A stretch of 9,797 bases of DNA from Bacteroidales bacterium (GTDB taxonomy: Bacteria > Bacteroidota > Bacteroidia > Bacteroidales > UBA932). The DNA lies in the NCBI GenBank assembly GCA_004552615.1, contig SFNZ01000098.1, forward strand, positions 1-9,797, read 5' to 3'. Below, piece by piece: positions 1 to 6,801 of this stretch (position 1 is the stretch's first letter; each line of letters opens with the position of its first letter). A model generated the notes under the pieces. That model saw only the letters and a program-made list of their open reading frames with translations, ran no database searches and was not told the origin of the DNA. Both the position numbers and the translations under genes were made by a program.

Positions 1-28
1 TTTCCTAAATCCCTACCGTCCCTTCGGG

Positions 29-130
29 CTGCTCGCTGCAAAAGGCCACTGGACTTTTGCTAATCGCTCCCGACCCCGGGAACCTGCTCGCTGCAAAAGC
101 CCACTGGGCTTTTGCTGAACGCTCCCGACC
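29..130. repeat. Two tandem 47-bp hairpin units, intergenic
   Basis: Two copies of a 47-bp unit (29-75 and 84-130, period 55) differ at about four positions. Each contains an inverted repeat with the three-base loop ACT. In copy 2 the stem is a perfect 10 bp: GCAAAAGCCC at 93-102 pairs with GGGCTTTTGC at 106-115. In copy 1 (38-60) the same stem has one G/A mismatch. Both copies start CTGCTCGCT and end CGCTCCCGACC. No convincing coding frame covers 1-236. The unit resembles a REP-like palindromic intergenic repeat. Neither arm is followed by a T-run, so it is a poor match to an intrinsic terminator. Function unknown. Confidence 0.8.
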
Positions 131-145
131 TATCCTCGGCCTTTC

Positions 146-178
146 GGCCTCAAAAGCAGTTGTTTCGCTCTGCGAAAC
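146..178 (+). repeat. 33-bp palindromic repeat, left copy
   Basis: This 33-bp stretch is identical to the reverse complement of 8190-8222. A further CCTCGGC box lies 5 bp outside it in both copies (134-140 here). Its right half is a perfect hairpin: GTTTCGC (162-168), loop TCT, GCGAAAC (172-178). A second small hairpin, GGCC-TTTC-GGCC (138-149), overlaps its left end in this copy only. The copy ends 68 bp before the comEC start codon. The identity outside coding sequence argues for a dispersed repeat family rather than chance. Confidence 0.85.
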
Positions 179-201
179 TTGAATATATTGAAAATGATGC
201 G

Positions 202-233
202 CAAAGTTAAAAAGATTTCACTATTTTAGCAAG
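202..233 (-). promoter_or_regulatory. Candidate leftward Bacteroidota promoter
   Basis: On the minus strand, CTTG (233-230) is followed after 20 nt by TAACTTTG (209-202), which matches the Bacteroidota -33 TTTG / -7 TAnnTTTG arrangement with proper spacing. Transcription would start near 195 and run left through the hairpin repeats towards a gene or small RNA outside the window. It is divergent to comEC. This is a motif match only. Confidence 0.45.
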
Positions 234-246
234 AAAGTGCAATCAA

Positions 247-1347
247 ATGACCGGGGCGAAAGATTTAGCGGCGCTTTCATTCACGTTCACGGCGGGAGTC
301 ATCGCCGGGACCTGCCTGACGGGACATATCGCAGCAATCTGCGGCGGACCTGCACCATGGTACGGTGCCGGGGCTATTTCATGCGCATTGTGCGCAGCAG
401 CATTCTGCATCGCAGGCAAAGGAAGACGGCACATCATGGCGAAGATACTGTTCCTGTATCTCAGCACGGGTATCTTGTGCGCCGTCACATCGTCATTGTC
501 CGGCATCGGTATAGCGGAAGGTGGCTATGCAGCGTCAGGCCTCGCTTCCGGAGTGAGGAGCATGATAGACGGGATGCCTTTCAGGTCCGGGAACACCGCT
601 CCCCTGCTGAAAGCCCTGGTAACAGGAGACAGGACAGGGCTTCCCCCGGAAATCGTGAGAGCGTTCAGGGAGAGCGGGGCATCCCATATCCTGGCACTTT
701 CCGGCCTGCATCTCGGGATAATATACATAATATTGCTGAAGGCGCTCTCGATTCTCGGCAATGCCCCTTGGGTCAAGACTGCCAGAAGCCTATCAATCAT
801 ATTGTTCTGCGGAATTTATACGGCAGCTACCGGAGCGTCGGCATCCCTCGTCAGGGCATTTCTTTTCATAATGCTGAACGAGAGCGCGAAGATGCTTCAC
901 CGCAGGAGCGACCCGGCAAGGGTGTTCTGCGCAGCACTGATGTTCCAGCTGGCAATATCCCCCGGGGAAATAAAGTCCCCGGGATTCCAGCTGTCTTATC
1001 TCGCTATGGCGGGAATCATCATTCTGCTGCCACGGCTGAAGGCCTGGTATCCAGGAGATGACAAAGGCAGCGCAGACCCGGTCAGGAAAATATGGAATGC
1101 AATGGCCCTGGCGGTCTCCTGCCAGATGTTCACAGCACCGGCTGCCTGGTTCCATTTCCGCACATTCCCACGTTATTTCCTGATAACCAACCTGCTGGCA
1201 CTTCCGGTCACGAGTCTGCTGATGATGCTTTCCGTGGCTTCAATGGGATTGTATGCGCTCGGGATATGCCCCGGGATACTGATAAGGGTGACCGATTTCG
1301 CTTCGGACACCCTGATATTCATTGTCAATATTGTAAGTTCGATGTAG
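247..1347 (+). CDS. comEC: ComEC/Rec2 family competence protein (short form)
   Basis: Inner-membrane channel protein of the ComEC/Rec2 family, which passes single-stranded DNA into the cytoplasm during natural transformation. The 366-residue product is strongly hydrophobic. It carries the Competence-domain signatures in order: the GDR motif and following segment (about 123-142), SHILALSGLHLG (146-157), ATGASASLVRA (194-204), GFQLSYLAMAG (246-256) and FLITNLLALP (311-320). It lacks both the N-terminal DUF4131 (OB-fold) region and the C-terminal metallo-beta-lactamase domain found in full-length ComEC (about 700-800 residues). It stops at IVNIVSSM, where longer relatives continue with more membrane helices. 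The start at 247 is the first ATG in frame before the first hydrophobic segment. The gene converges on the RelA/SpoT homologue with only 21 bp between the stop codons. It may be a natural short form or a truncated gene; family identity is secure, activity is not. Confidence 0.85.
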   Translation: MTGAKDLAALSFTFTAGVIAGTCLTGHIAAICGGPAPWYGAGAISCALCAAAFCIAGKGRRHIMAKILFLYLSTGILCAVTSSLSGIGIAEGGYAASGLASGVRSMIDGMPFRSGNTAPLLKALVTGDRTGLPPEIVRAFRESGASHILALSGLHLGIIYIILLKALSILGNAPWVKTARSLSIILFCGIYTAATGASASLVRAFLFIMLNESAKMLHRRSDPARVFCAALMFQLAISPGEIKSPGFQLSYLAMAGIIILLPRLKAWYPGDDKGSADPVRKIWNAMALAVSCQMFTAPAAWFHFRTFPRYFLITNLLALPVTSLLMMLSVASMGLYALGICPGILIRVTDFASDTLIFIVNIVSSM

Positions 1348-1368
1348 TGATTCCTCAGGCCGGGGATT

Positions 1369-3231
1369 CTATTCCTGACGGACTTCCTCGACTCCCGGAA
1401 TGTTCATTATGCGATCCACGGCACGGTTAAGCTCGTCTGCGGAATGCACCGAATATTTGATGGAGCAAACCACGATTTCGTCATCCATCTCGGAGGTGAG
1501 GGAATACATTGAAAGATGATTGTCCTTGACGATGCTGTCGATGATGTCGCGTAGCAGATACGGCCTGTCCACCCCGATTATCTTGATGGAAATAGGATAG
1601 AGCATTCCCGGCTCCGGATTGAAATCCTCAACTGCTACGATGGTCTGGCCGTTCTCCGATGCGATACGGATGGCTTCCGGGCAGTTCCTGCGATGTACCG
1701 TCACCTGCCCCTGGGCATCTGCAAATCCTATTATCTCACTGCCCGGCAATGGTTTGCAGCAAGGACAGAGCTTGTATTTCTGCACAGGCAGCCGGCGAAG
1801 ATAATTGCCGATTGCCTTCTTGGCCTTGTATGTGACGACGTCGTCCAGCCAGTCAGCTTTCGGATTTACCGACTCGTCGGCATTAATCTCGATGCAGTCT
1901 CCCCTGCGCAACTTCGTGCGAACGGATGCGAGACGTCCGTTGATCCGGGCGAATTTCGCATGATGTCCGAGCCTGCTGTGTATCTCGTAAGCGAAATCCA
2001 GTGCAGTCGCACCTTTCGGAAGGGTCACTGTAGCTCCTTGCGGGGTGAATACTGTCACGTCTTCATTGAAAAGCGAGTCGTGGATGCCCGGCATGAGCAT
2101 TTCCGGATTCTCCGAAAGTTCGTGGAGGACCGAAGTCAGACGTTTCATCCACTGTTCCTTGCCTTCGACAATGCAGCCGAAATAGGACTGCTCCCTCATG
2201 TTGTCCGAACTGATATGGAACTCCTCGATGTCGCCGTATGGGTTCAGGAGCTTGAAATGGACTGATCGGTAACCGTTGGCCTTCGGCTGTGTGATGTAGT
2301 TCACGAAACTGCCGGTCTGCTCGCGGAACTTGTTGCCGAGGATGGAATAAATCTTGAGCACAATGTCCTGCTCGTCAAATTCATGGCCAGTAATCATCTC
2401 GACTTCGTCCTGGTTGAAGACAGCTCGGATATAATGCTTGAACGGGACGTGATAGAAATCGCATTTGCGCTCCTGCATCTCACGCCAGATGCTGAATGGC
2501 TTCCTGTAGCGGATGTCCCAGTGTATTGCCCCGTCGAAGACACTTGAAACCAGGTCAGCAGCCTCCTTCATGAAGGCTTCTACCGCCTCGCGGGTACGTT
2601 CCCTGTCCTTTTCAAGCTGGAGCACCAGGAAGTCGTACTCCTTGGGATTCAGGAACTTGAATGCCAGGTTCTCAAGCTCCGACTTGACCTTGTAGAGACC
2701 AAGCCTTCCTGCCAAAGGTGCGAAGAAGAACTGTGTCTCGGAGGCTATCTTCCACTGTTTCTGAGGTTTCATCGAATCGAGTGTCCTCATGTTGTGGAGT
2801 CGGTCGGAGAGCTTGAGAATCAGCACTCGGATATCTTTGTTGACCGAGCCAAGGATGTGCTGGAAATTGTCCACCTGCTGCTTGTTGGGCTTGGTGACGG
2901 CATTCACGAGGAAGGCCACGTCGTCCCCGAAGCGCTCCCGGATCTCCTCTACAGTATGGTCCGTATCCTCCACCACGTCATGGAGAAGGGCCGCGCAGAT
3001 GATTGCCGCGTCCCTCTGGCGCATCTCGTCCACGACAATGAGCGAGACTGCCAGCGGATGGAGAATGTAAGGGAGGCCACTCTTGCGTCTCTGCGGCCTG
3101 TGCGCCTCTTCTGCCAGAGCGTAAGCATCCTTGATGAGGGCGACCGATTTGTCGTCACGGATTCCGCGCTCTGACACGGCAGTGAACAGTTTTTCCACTG
3201 CGACATCAATCATTTCCTTGTAGTCGGTCAT
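1369..3231 (-). CDS. RelA/SpoT homologue, probably (p)ppGpp hydrolase with degenerate synthetase
   Basis: Cytosolic alarmone enzyme of the RSH family, 620 residues. The N-terminal HD hydrolase domain (about 25-190) keeps the metal-site residues: H58 in YILHP, H84-D85 in LLHDVVEDT, and D143 in LSDRLHNMRTL. The synthetase region (about 235-345) keeps NGYRSVH (319-325) and E337. However, the usual DLxxIR segment reads FKHYIR (264-269), the RFKDYI motif reads SFVNYI (308-313), and the (V/I)QIRT motif reads FHISS (338-342). The catalytic Mg-binding aspartate and basic nucleotide-binding residues are therefore missing. The C-terminal half has a TGS domain (391-424), a zinc-finger segment with C489, C491, C492, H513 and C517, and an ACT domain (about 545-620). 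It follows ferritin by 15 bp and is probably co-transcribed with it. I infer mainly ppGpp breakdown; the organism should then carry a second, synthesising RSH elsewhere. Confidence 0.9.
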   Translation of the reverse strand: MTDYKEMIDVAVEKLFTAVSERGIRDDKSVALIKDAYALAEEAHRPQRRKSGLPYILHPLAVSLIVVDEMRQRDAAIICAALLHDVVEDTDHTVEEIRERFGDDVAFLVNAVTKPNKQQVDNFQHILGSVNKDIRVLILKLSDRLHNMRTLDSMKPQKQWKIASETQFFFAPLAGRLGLYKVKSELENLAFKFLNPKEYDFLVLQLEKDRERTREAVEAFMKEAADLVSSVFDGAIHWDIRYRKPFSIWREMQERKCDFYHVPFKHYIRAVFNQDEVEMITGHEFDEQDIVLKIYSILGNKFREQTGSFVNYITQPKANGYRSVHFKLLNPYGDIEEFHISSDNMREQSYFGCIVEGKEQWMKRLTSVLHELSENPEMLMPGIHDSLFNEDVTVFTPQGATVTLPKGATALDFAYEIHSRLGHHAKFARINGRLASVRTKLRRGDCIEINADESVNPKADWLDDVVTYKAKKAIGNYLRRLPVQKYKLCPCCKPLPGSEIIGFADAQGQVTVHRRNCPEAIRIASENGQTIVAVEDFNPEPGMLYPISIKIIGVDRPYLLRDIIDSIVKDNHLSMYSLTSEMDDEIVVCSIKYSVHSADELNRAVDRIMNIPGVEEVRQE

Positions 3232-3246
3232 AGGTAGCTGAACAGA

Positions 3247-3735
3247 TTATTTCCTTGCTGCTAGCTCTTTGTCGAACATGTAGAAGGCAGCCTTGTCCTC
3301 ACCTACACACTCGAGGGCATCGAGAATCTCCTGTGCGGAAGCCTCTTCCTCGACCTGCTCGGCAACATACCACTGGAGGAAATTGGCCGTAGCGTAGTCC
3401 TTCTCCTCGGCTGCAATGTCGCAGAGGGCATGGATCATTGCGGTAACTTTCTTCTCGTGGGTGAGAGTCTCCTCGAACATTTTCTTTGCGCAACACCATG
3501 TGGCAGGGACAGCGTCGATAGGTTTGAGCTCAACCTTTGCAAGCTGTGAGCCGAGATATCCGACGAACTTGAAAGCGTGCTCCATTTCCTCATCATACTG
3601 TTTGCGGAACCAGTTGGACACGCCTCTCAGTCCCTTCTCTGCAGCGTCGAGAGACATGGCAAGATAGAGATAGGCAGACCACATCTCAGCATTGATCTGG
3701 GCATTGATGGCCTCATGCATTCTGTTACTGATCAT
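3247..3735 (-). CDS. ftnA: Ferritin, FtnA type
   Basis: Non-haem bacterial ferritin of 162 residues (E. coli FtnA has 165). It stores iron in the cytoplasm as a 24-subunit shell and oxidises Fe(II) at a di-iron centre. The ferroxidase ligands are all visible at the expected places: E17 (NAEMWSAYLYL), Y24, E50 and H53 (QYDEEMEHAFK), E94 (LTHEKKV), Q127 and E130 (AEQVEEE). A Cys pair at 81-82 is an oddity. The start ATG is immediately followed by the typical MISNRMHEAIN N-terminus. The gene lies 44 bp downstream of glnS and 15 bp upstream of the RelA/SpoT homologue. A perfect palindrome at 3767-3782 sits about 30 bp before the start and may be an operator. Confidence 0.95.
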   Translation of the reverse strand: MISNRMHEAINAQINAEMWSAYLYLAMSLDAAEKGLRGVSNWFRKQYDEEMEHAFKFVGYLGSQLAKVELKPIDAVPATWCCAKKMFEETLTHEKKVTAMIHALCDIAAEEKDYATANFLQWYVAEQVEEEASAQEILDALECVGEDKAAFYMFDKELAARK

Positions 3736-3766
3736 AACTTCTTGATTTTAATGTTATATTATTTAT

Positions 3767-3782
3767 TAAACTAATTAGTTTA
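3767..3782. promoter_or_regulatory. 16-bp perfect palindrome upstream of ferritin
   Basis: TAAACTAATTAGTTTA is a perfect 16-bp dyad. It overlaps the glnS stop codon (3780-3782) and lies 31 bp upstream of the ferritin ATG, in an otherwise AT-rich 44-bp gap. A symmetric site here would suit a dimeric metal- or redox-responsive regulator of ferritin. No regulator was identified, and AT-rich palindromes also arise by chance. Confidence 0.35.
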
Positions 3783-5453
3783 TTCCGGTTTGTAGGAATC
3801 CTTCAGGACGGTGGTGCGGTTGAATACCGGGTTCTCCGGGGTGCTGTCAGGATCCTTGAAATAATAACCCGTGCGCTCGAACTGGACGGCAATTCCGGAA
3901 TTGTCCTCGAGGAGTGCCGGCTCGGCGTAACCCTTCGCAAGCACGAGCGAATCCGGATTCAGGAAATCCTTGTAATCCTTGTCCTCCGGGATGGCGCTCA
4001 TGTCAGCCTGGGTGAAGAGCCTGTCGTAGAGCCTGAGGCTGATTTCCCTGGAATGTGCTATGGAAACCCAGTGGATGGTGCCTTTCACGCTGCGCCATTC
4101 GCCGCCGCCCGGACGGGTGGAAGGATCGTATGTGCATTTCAGCTCAACAATATTGCCTTCGGCATCCTTCACCACCTCCTCGCACTTGATGATATAGGTG
4201 TATTTCAGACGGACCTCCCCGCCCGGCTTGAGACGGAAGAACTTCTTCGGGGCATCCTCCATGAAGTCCGCCCGGCTGATATAGAGTTCGCCGGAGAACG
4301 GAACGCTTCTCTTCGCGCCTTCAGGGTCGGCCGGATTCAGAGGGCAGTCGAACCACTCCACCTTGCCCGGCTCCCAGTTCGTGATGGTGAGCTTCACCGG
4401 ATCCTCCACTACCATGTACCTGTTTGAACGGGCATTGAGGTCCTGGCGGACGCACCATTCGAGGAGCTGGATATCCATGAGCTGATCACGCTTCGACACG
4501 CCGATCTTCTCGCAGAACATCTTCAGGGCCTCCGGGGTATATCCTCTCCTGCGCACTCCGCAGAGCGTCGGCATACGAGGGTCATCCCATCCGCTTACGA
4601 GATTCTTCTGCACGAGTTCGAGAAGCTTGCGCTTGCTCATGAGGGTGTATGTGAGGTTCAACCTTGCAAATTCGTACTGATGTGAAGGATAGATGCCGAG
4701 AGTCTTGATGAACCAGTCGTAGAGCGGACGGTGCACGTCGAACTCGAGGGTGCAGATGGAATGGGTGATGTTCTCGATGGAATCGCACTGTCCGTGGGTG
4801 TAATCGTACATCGGATAGATGCACCATTTGTCCCCTGTGCGGTGATGGCTCGCATGCTTGATACGGTACAGAATCGGGTCGCGGAACATCATGTTCGGGC
4901 TTGCCATGTCAATCTTGGCCCTGAGGACCTTGGATCCGTCAGGATATTTTCCATCCTTCATCTCACGGAAGATGCGCAAGTTCTCCTCCACGCTCCTGTT
5001 GCGGTACGGGCTGTCGGTTCCCGGTTTCTCCACAGTACCGCGTCCTGTCCTGATTTCCTCGAGGGTCTGGTCATCAACGTATGCGAGGCCCCTCCTTATC
5101 ATGTCCTCGGCCCACTCATAGAGCTGGTCGAAATAGTCGGAGGCATAGAGTTCCTTGTCCCAATGGAATCCGAGCCACTGGATGTCTTCCTTGATGGAGT
5201 CCACATACTCGGTATCCTCCTTGGTCGGGTTGGTGTCGTCGAAACGGAGGTTCGTCTTGCCGCCGTATTTCTGTGCAAGACCGAAGTTCAGGCAAATGCT
5301 CTTGGCATGTCCGAGATGGAGATATCCGTTCGGCTCCGGAGGGAAACGTGTCAGCACGCTGTCCACCTTGCCGGACTTCAGGTCCGATTCAATGATTTCT
5401 TCAAGGAAATTAAGTTTCTTAGGCTCGACCGCCTCTTTCTTCACATCTTCCAT
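3780..5453 (-). CDS. glnS: Glutaminyl-tRNA synthetase
   Basis: Class I aminoacyl-tRNA synthetase that charges tRNA-Gln with glutamine in the cytoplasm. It has 557 residues, against 554 in E. coli GlnS. The Rossmann-fold signature PPEPNGYLHLGHAK (38-51) contains the HIGH-type box HLGH (46-49). RFDDTNPTKEDTEY (70-83) follows, and the KMSKS-type loop reads LMSKRKL (271-277). HSICTLEF (231-238) and the two C-terminal anticodon-binding beta-barrels are present. It starts at the ATG at 5453, just after a TAAATTTG promoter-like box. Direct charging implies that this organism does not depend solely on the GatCAB amidotransferase route for Gln-tRNA. The reading frame is intact throughout. Confidence 0.97.
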   Translation of the reverse strand: MEDVKKEAVEPKKLNFLEEIIESDLKSGKVDSVLTRFPPEPNGYLHLGHAKSICLNFGLAQKYGGKTNLRFDDTNPTKEDTEYVDSIKEDIQWLGFHWDKELYASDYFDQLYEWAEDMIRRGLAYVDDQTLEEIRTGRGTVEKPGTDSPYRNRSVEENLRIFREMKDGKYPDGSKVLRAKIDMASPNMMFRDPILYRIKHASHHRTGDKWCIYPMYDYTHGQCDSIENITHSICTLEFDVHRPLYDWFIKTLGIYPSHQYEFARLNLTYTLMSKRKLLELVQKNLVSGWDDPRMPTLCGVRRRGYTPEALKMFCEKIGVSKRDQLMDIQLLEWCVRQDLNARSNRYMVVEDPVKLTITNWEPGKVEWFDCPLNPADPEGAKRSVPFSGELYISRADFMEDAPKKFFRLKPGGEVRLKYTYIIKCEEVVKDAEGNIVELKCTYDPSTRPGGGEWRSVKGTIHWVSIAHSREISLRLYDRLFTQADMSAIPEDKDYKDFLNPDSLVLAKGYAEPALLEDNSGIAVQFERTGYYFKDPDSTPENPVFNRTTVLKDSYKPE

Positions 5454-5484
5454 ATATGTACGTATAATTAAAGTTTTCCAAATT

Positions 5485-5493
5485 GCAAATTTA
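5485..5493 (-). promoter_or_regulatory. glnS: Candidate glnS promoter -7 box
   Basis: The minus strand reads TAAATTTGC, a full match to the Bacteroidota -7 consensus TAnnTTTG, 31 bp upstream of the glnS ATG. No clear TTTG box lies 19-21 bp further upstream, because that position falls inside the terminator stem of the preceding unit. Weak but well-placed candidate. Confidence 0.4.
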
Positions 5494-5526
5494 AGAAAAA
5501 CCTCCGAAAACGTGCATTTTCGGAGG
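5493..5526 (-). terminator. Rho-independent terminator of the xpt-permease unit
   Basis: A perfect 10-bp stem, CCTCCGAAAA (5501-5510) with TTTTCGGAGG (5517-5526), encloses a 6-nt loop. Read on the minus strand, it is followed directly by TTTTTCTT. It lies 40 bp beyond the permease native stop (5566) and ends where the glnS -7 box begins, so it separates purine salvage from glnS. Confidence 0.85.
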
Positions 5527-5565
5527 GGAAAATTGAATATTGTGTTCTGGGATGAACAATGAAGA

Positions 5566-5649
5566 CTAGCGCTCCTTCCCGGACGGGAGGACGAGATTCA
5601 GGATGACGGCGAGGAGGAAGACAACGGCGACACAATTCTCTGCGAAAAC
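5566..5649 (-). pseudogene. Out-of-frame native C-terminus of the xanthine permease
   Basis: In the frame one step away from the permease, the minus strand encodes VFAENCVAVVFLLAVILNLVLP followed by SGKER and a TAG stop at 5566-5568. This is the final membrane helix and LNxxLP end expected of NCS2 transporters. It is detached from the main frame, which runs past it into the unrelated tail SPLSSSSPSS. The joint at about 5641-5654 marks a deletion that also shifted the frame. Confidence 0.7.
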
Positions 5650-6782
5650 GTCACCATGTTGCGGTTGTCGAAACCGCATTTGGACATCATTCCGAAACCG
5701 GCGAAGAGGATGCTTCCGAACATCATCAGGGTACAGCCGCCGAGCACGGCCTGTGGTATTGTCGTAAGAACGACACCTACAGCCGGGAATACTCCGCCGA
5801 GAATCATTATGCCTGCGCCGACGGCAATCACCGAACGGTTCACGACCCCGCTCATGGAGGCAAGTCCCACATTCTGGCTGAAAGACGTAATCGGAGTACA
5901 GCCGAACAGACCGGCTATGGAGCTGACGAATCCGTCGCAAGCGATACTGCCGCCCAGTTCCTTGTCAGTAGGCTGACGCTTCAGGGCACCGGCGCAAAGA
6001 GCGCTCGTATCACCTATGGTCTCAGTCGCACTGACCATGTAAATGGCTATTATTGAAAGTATTGCACCGATATTGAACTCAAGCGCAAACGGCAGCAGCT
6101 TCGGCAACGATACTATGCCGACACCATTCAGCGAGCTGAAATCCACCATTCCCATGAAAAGGGACAGTATGTAGCCGGCAATGAGACCGACGAGGACGGA
6201 AAGCGAACGGAGGAATCCCTTTCCGAAAACCTGGCAGACGAGACAGGTCAGAAGGGTCACCGAACCGACAATCCAGTTGTGGGCAGCCCCGAAATCAGCC
6301 GCTCCCTGGCCGCCCGCGAAACTGTTCGCCCCGATCGGCAGCAACGAAAATCCGATGGCAGTCACCACTGTAGCAGCCACGATAGGGGAAATGATTCTGA
6401 TCCAATATCTTGCGAAAAGTCCGAGAATACCCTCGACAATACCGCCTATGACCACTGCACCCATCAGAGTGCCCATTCCCATGCCGGTCCCGATGACAAT
6501 CGCCAATGAAAGGAAAGTGAAGCTGATACCCATCACTATAGGGAGTCTCGATCCGATTCTCCACAACGGATAAAGCTGTACAAGAGTACCGATGCCGGCG
6601 ATGATCATGCAGTTCTGGATCAATGCACCCTGCAATGCGGAATCCACGCCAACGATCCCGGCGAGGATGATGATAGGGGTAATGTTGCTCACGAACATCG
6701 CAAGCACATGCTGGAGGCCGAAAGGAACGGCCTGAGCCAACGGTACTCTGCCGTCAAGCTCGTAAATGGTTGGTTTTGACAT
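5598..6782 (-). CDS. Xanthine permease, NCS2 family (C-terminally damaged)
   Basis: Inner-membrane purine:cation symporter of the nucleobase-ascorbate transporter family. It has about a dozen hydrophobic segments. The family residues are visible: QHVLAM with H25 in the first helix, SATETIGDT with E254, D283 in ACDGFVS, and the signature-motif SQNVG with Q303-N304 (compare QNNG in XanQ). Substrate is inferred from the gene 19 bp upstream, xpt, an arrangement like the B. subtilis xpt-pbuX operon. The frame is 394 codons, but homology ends near NRNMVT (373-378). The expected following helix (roughly 40-60 residues) is absent, and the last helix is present only in another frame (5566-5649). The final 16 or so residues are therefore probably non-native. 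Transport activity is doubtful unless the deletion is an assembly error. Confidence 0.85.
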   Translation of the reverse strand: MSKPTIYELDGRVPLAQAVPFGLQHVLAMFVSNITPIIILAGIVGVDSALQGALIQNCMIIAGIGTLVQLYPLWRIGSRLPIVMGISFTFLSLAIVIGTGMGMGTLMGAVVIGGIVEGILGLFARYWIRIISPIVAATVVTAIGFSLLPIGANSFAGGQGAADFGAAHNWIVGSVTLLTCLVCQVFGKGFLRSLSVLVGLIAGYILSLFMGMVDFSSLNGVGIVSLPKLLPFALEFNIGAILSIIAIYMVSATETIGDTSALCAGALKRQPTDKELGGSIACDGFVSSIAGLFGCTPITSFSQNVGLASMSGVVNRSVIAVGAGIMILGGVFPAVGVVLTTIPQAVLGGCTLMMFGSILFAGFGMMSKCGFDNRNMVTFSQRIVSPLSSSSPSS

Positions 6783-6801
6783 AATCGGTTGGTTTCAGGA
6801 A

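Noticed and set aside
181..246. Forward promoter for comEC (TATTTTAG at 222-229)
   Set aside because: The box has a mismatch and no -33 element lies at a proper distance.
237..1061. Open frame of 274 codons overlapping comEC on the same strand
   Set aside because: It is rich in Arg, His and Ser without any recognisable motif, and it overlaps the strong ComEC frame almost completely; it is a shadow.
1348..1368. Bidirectional terminator between comEC and the RelA/SpoT homologue
   Set aside because: Only a short imperfect CAGG/CCTG pairing is visible, with no T-run on either strand.
4731..5471. 246-codon plus-strand open frame opposite glnS
   Set aside because: It is the antisense of the conserved GlnRS catalytic domain and has no family features.
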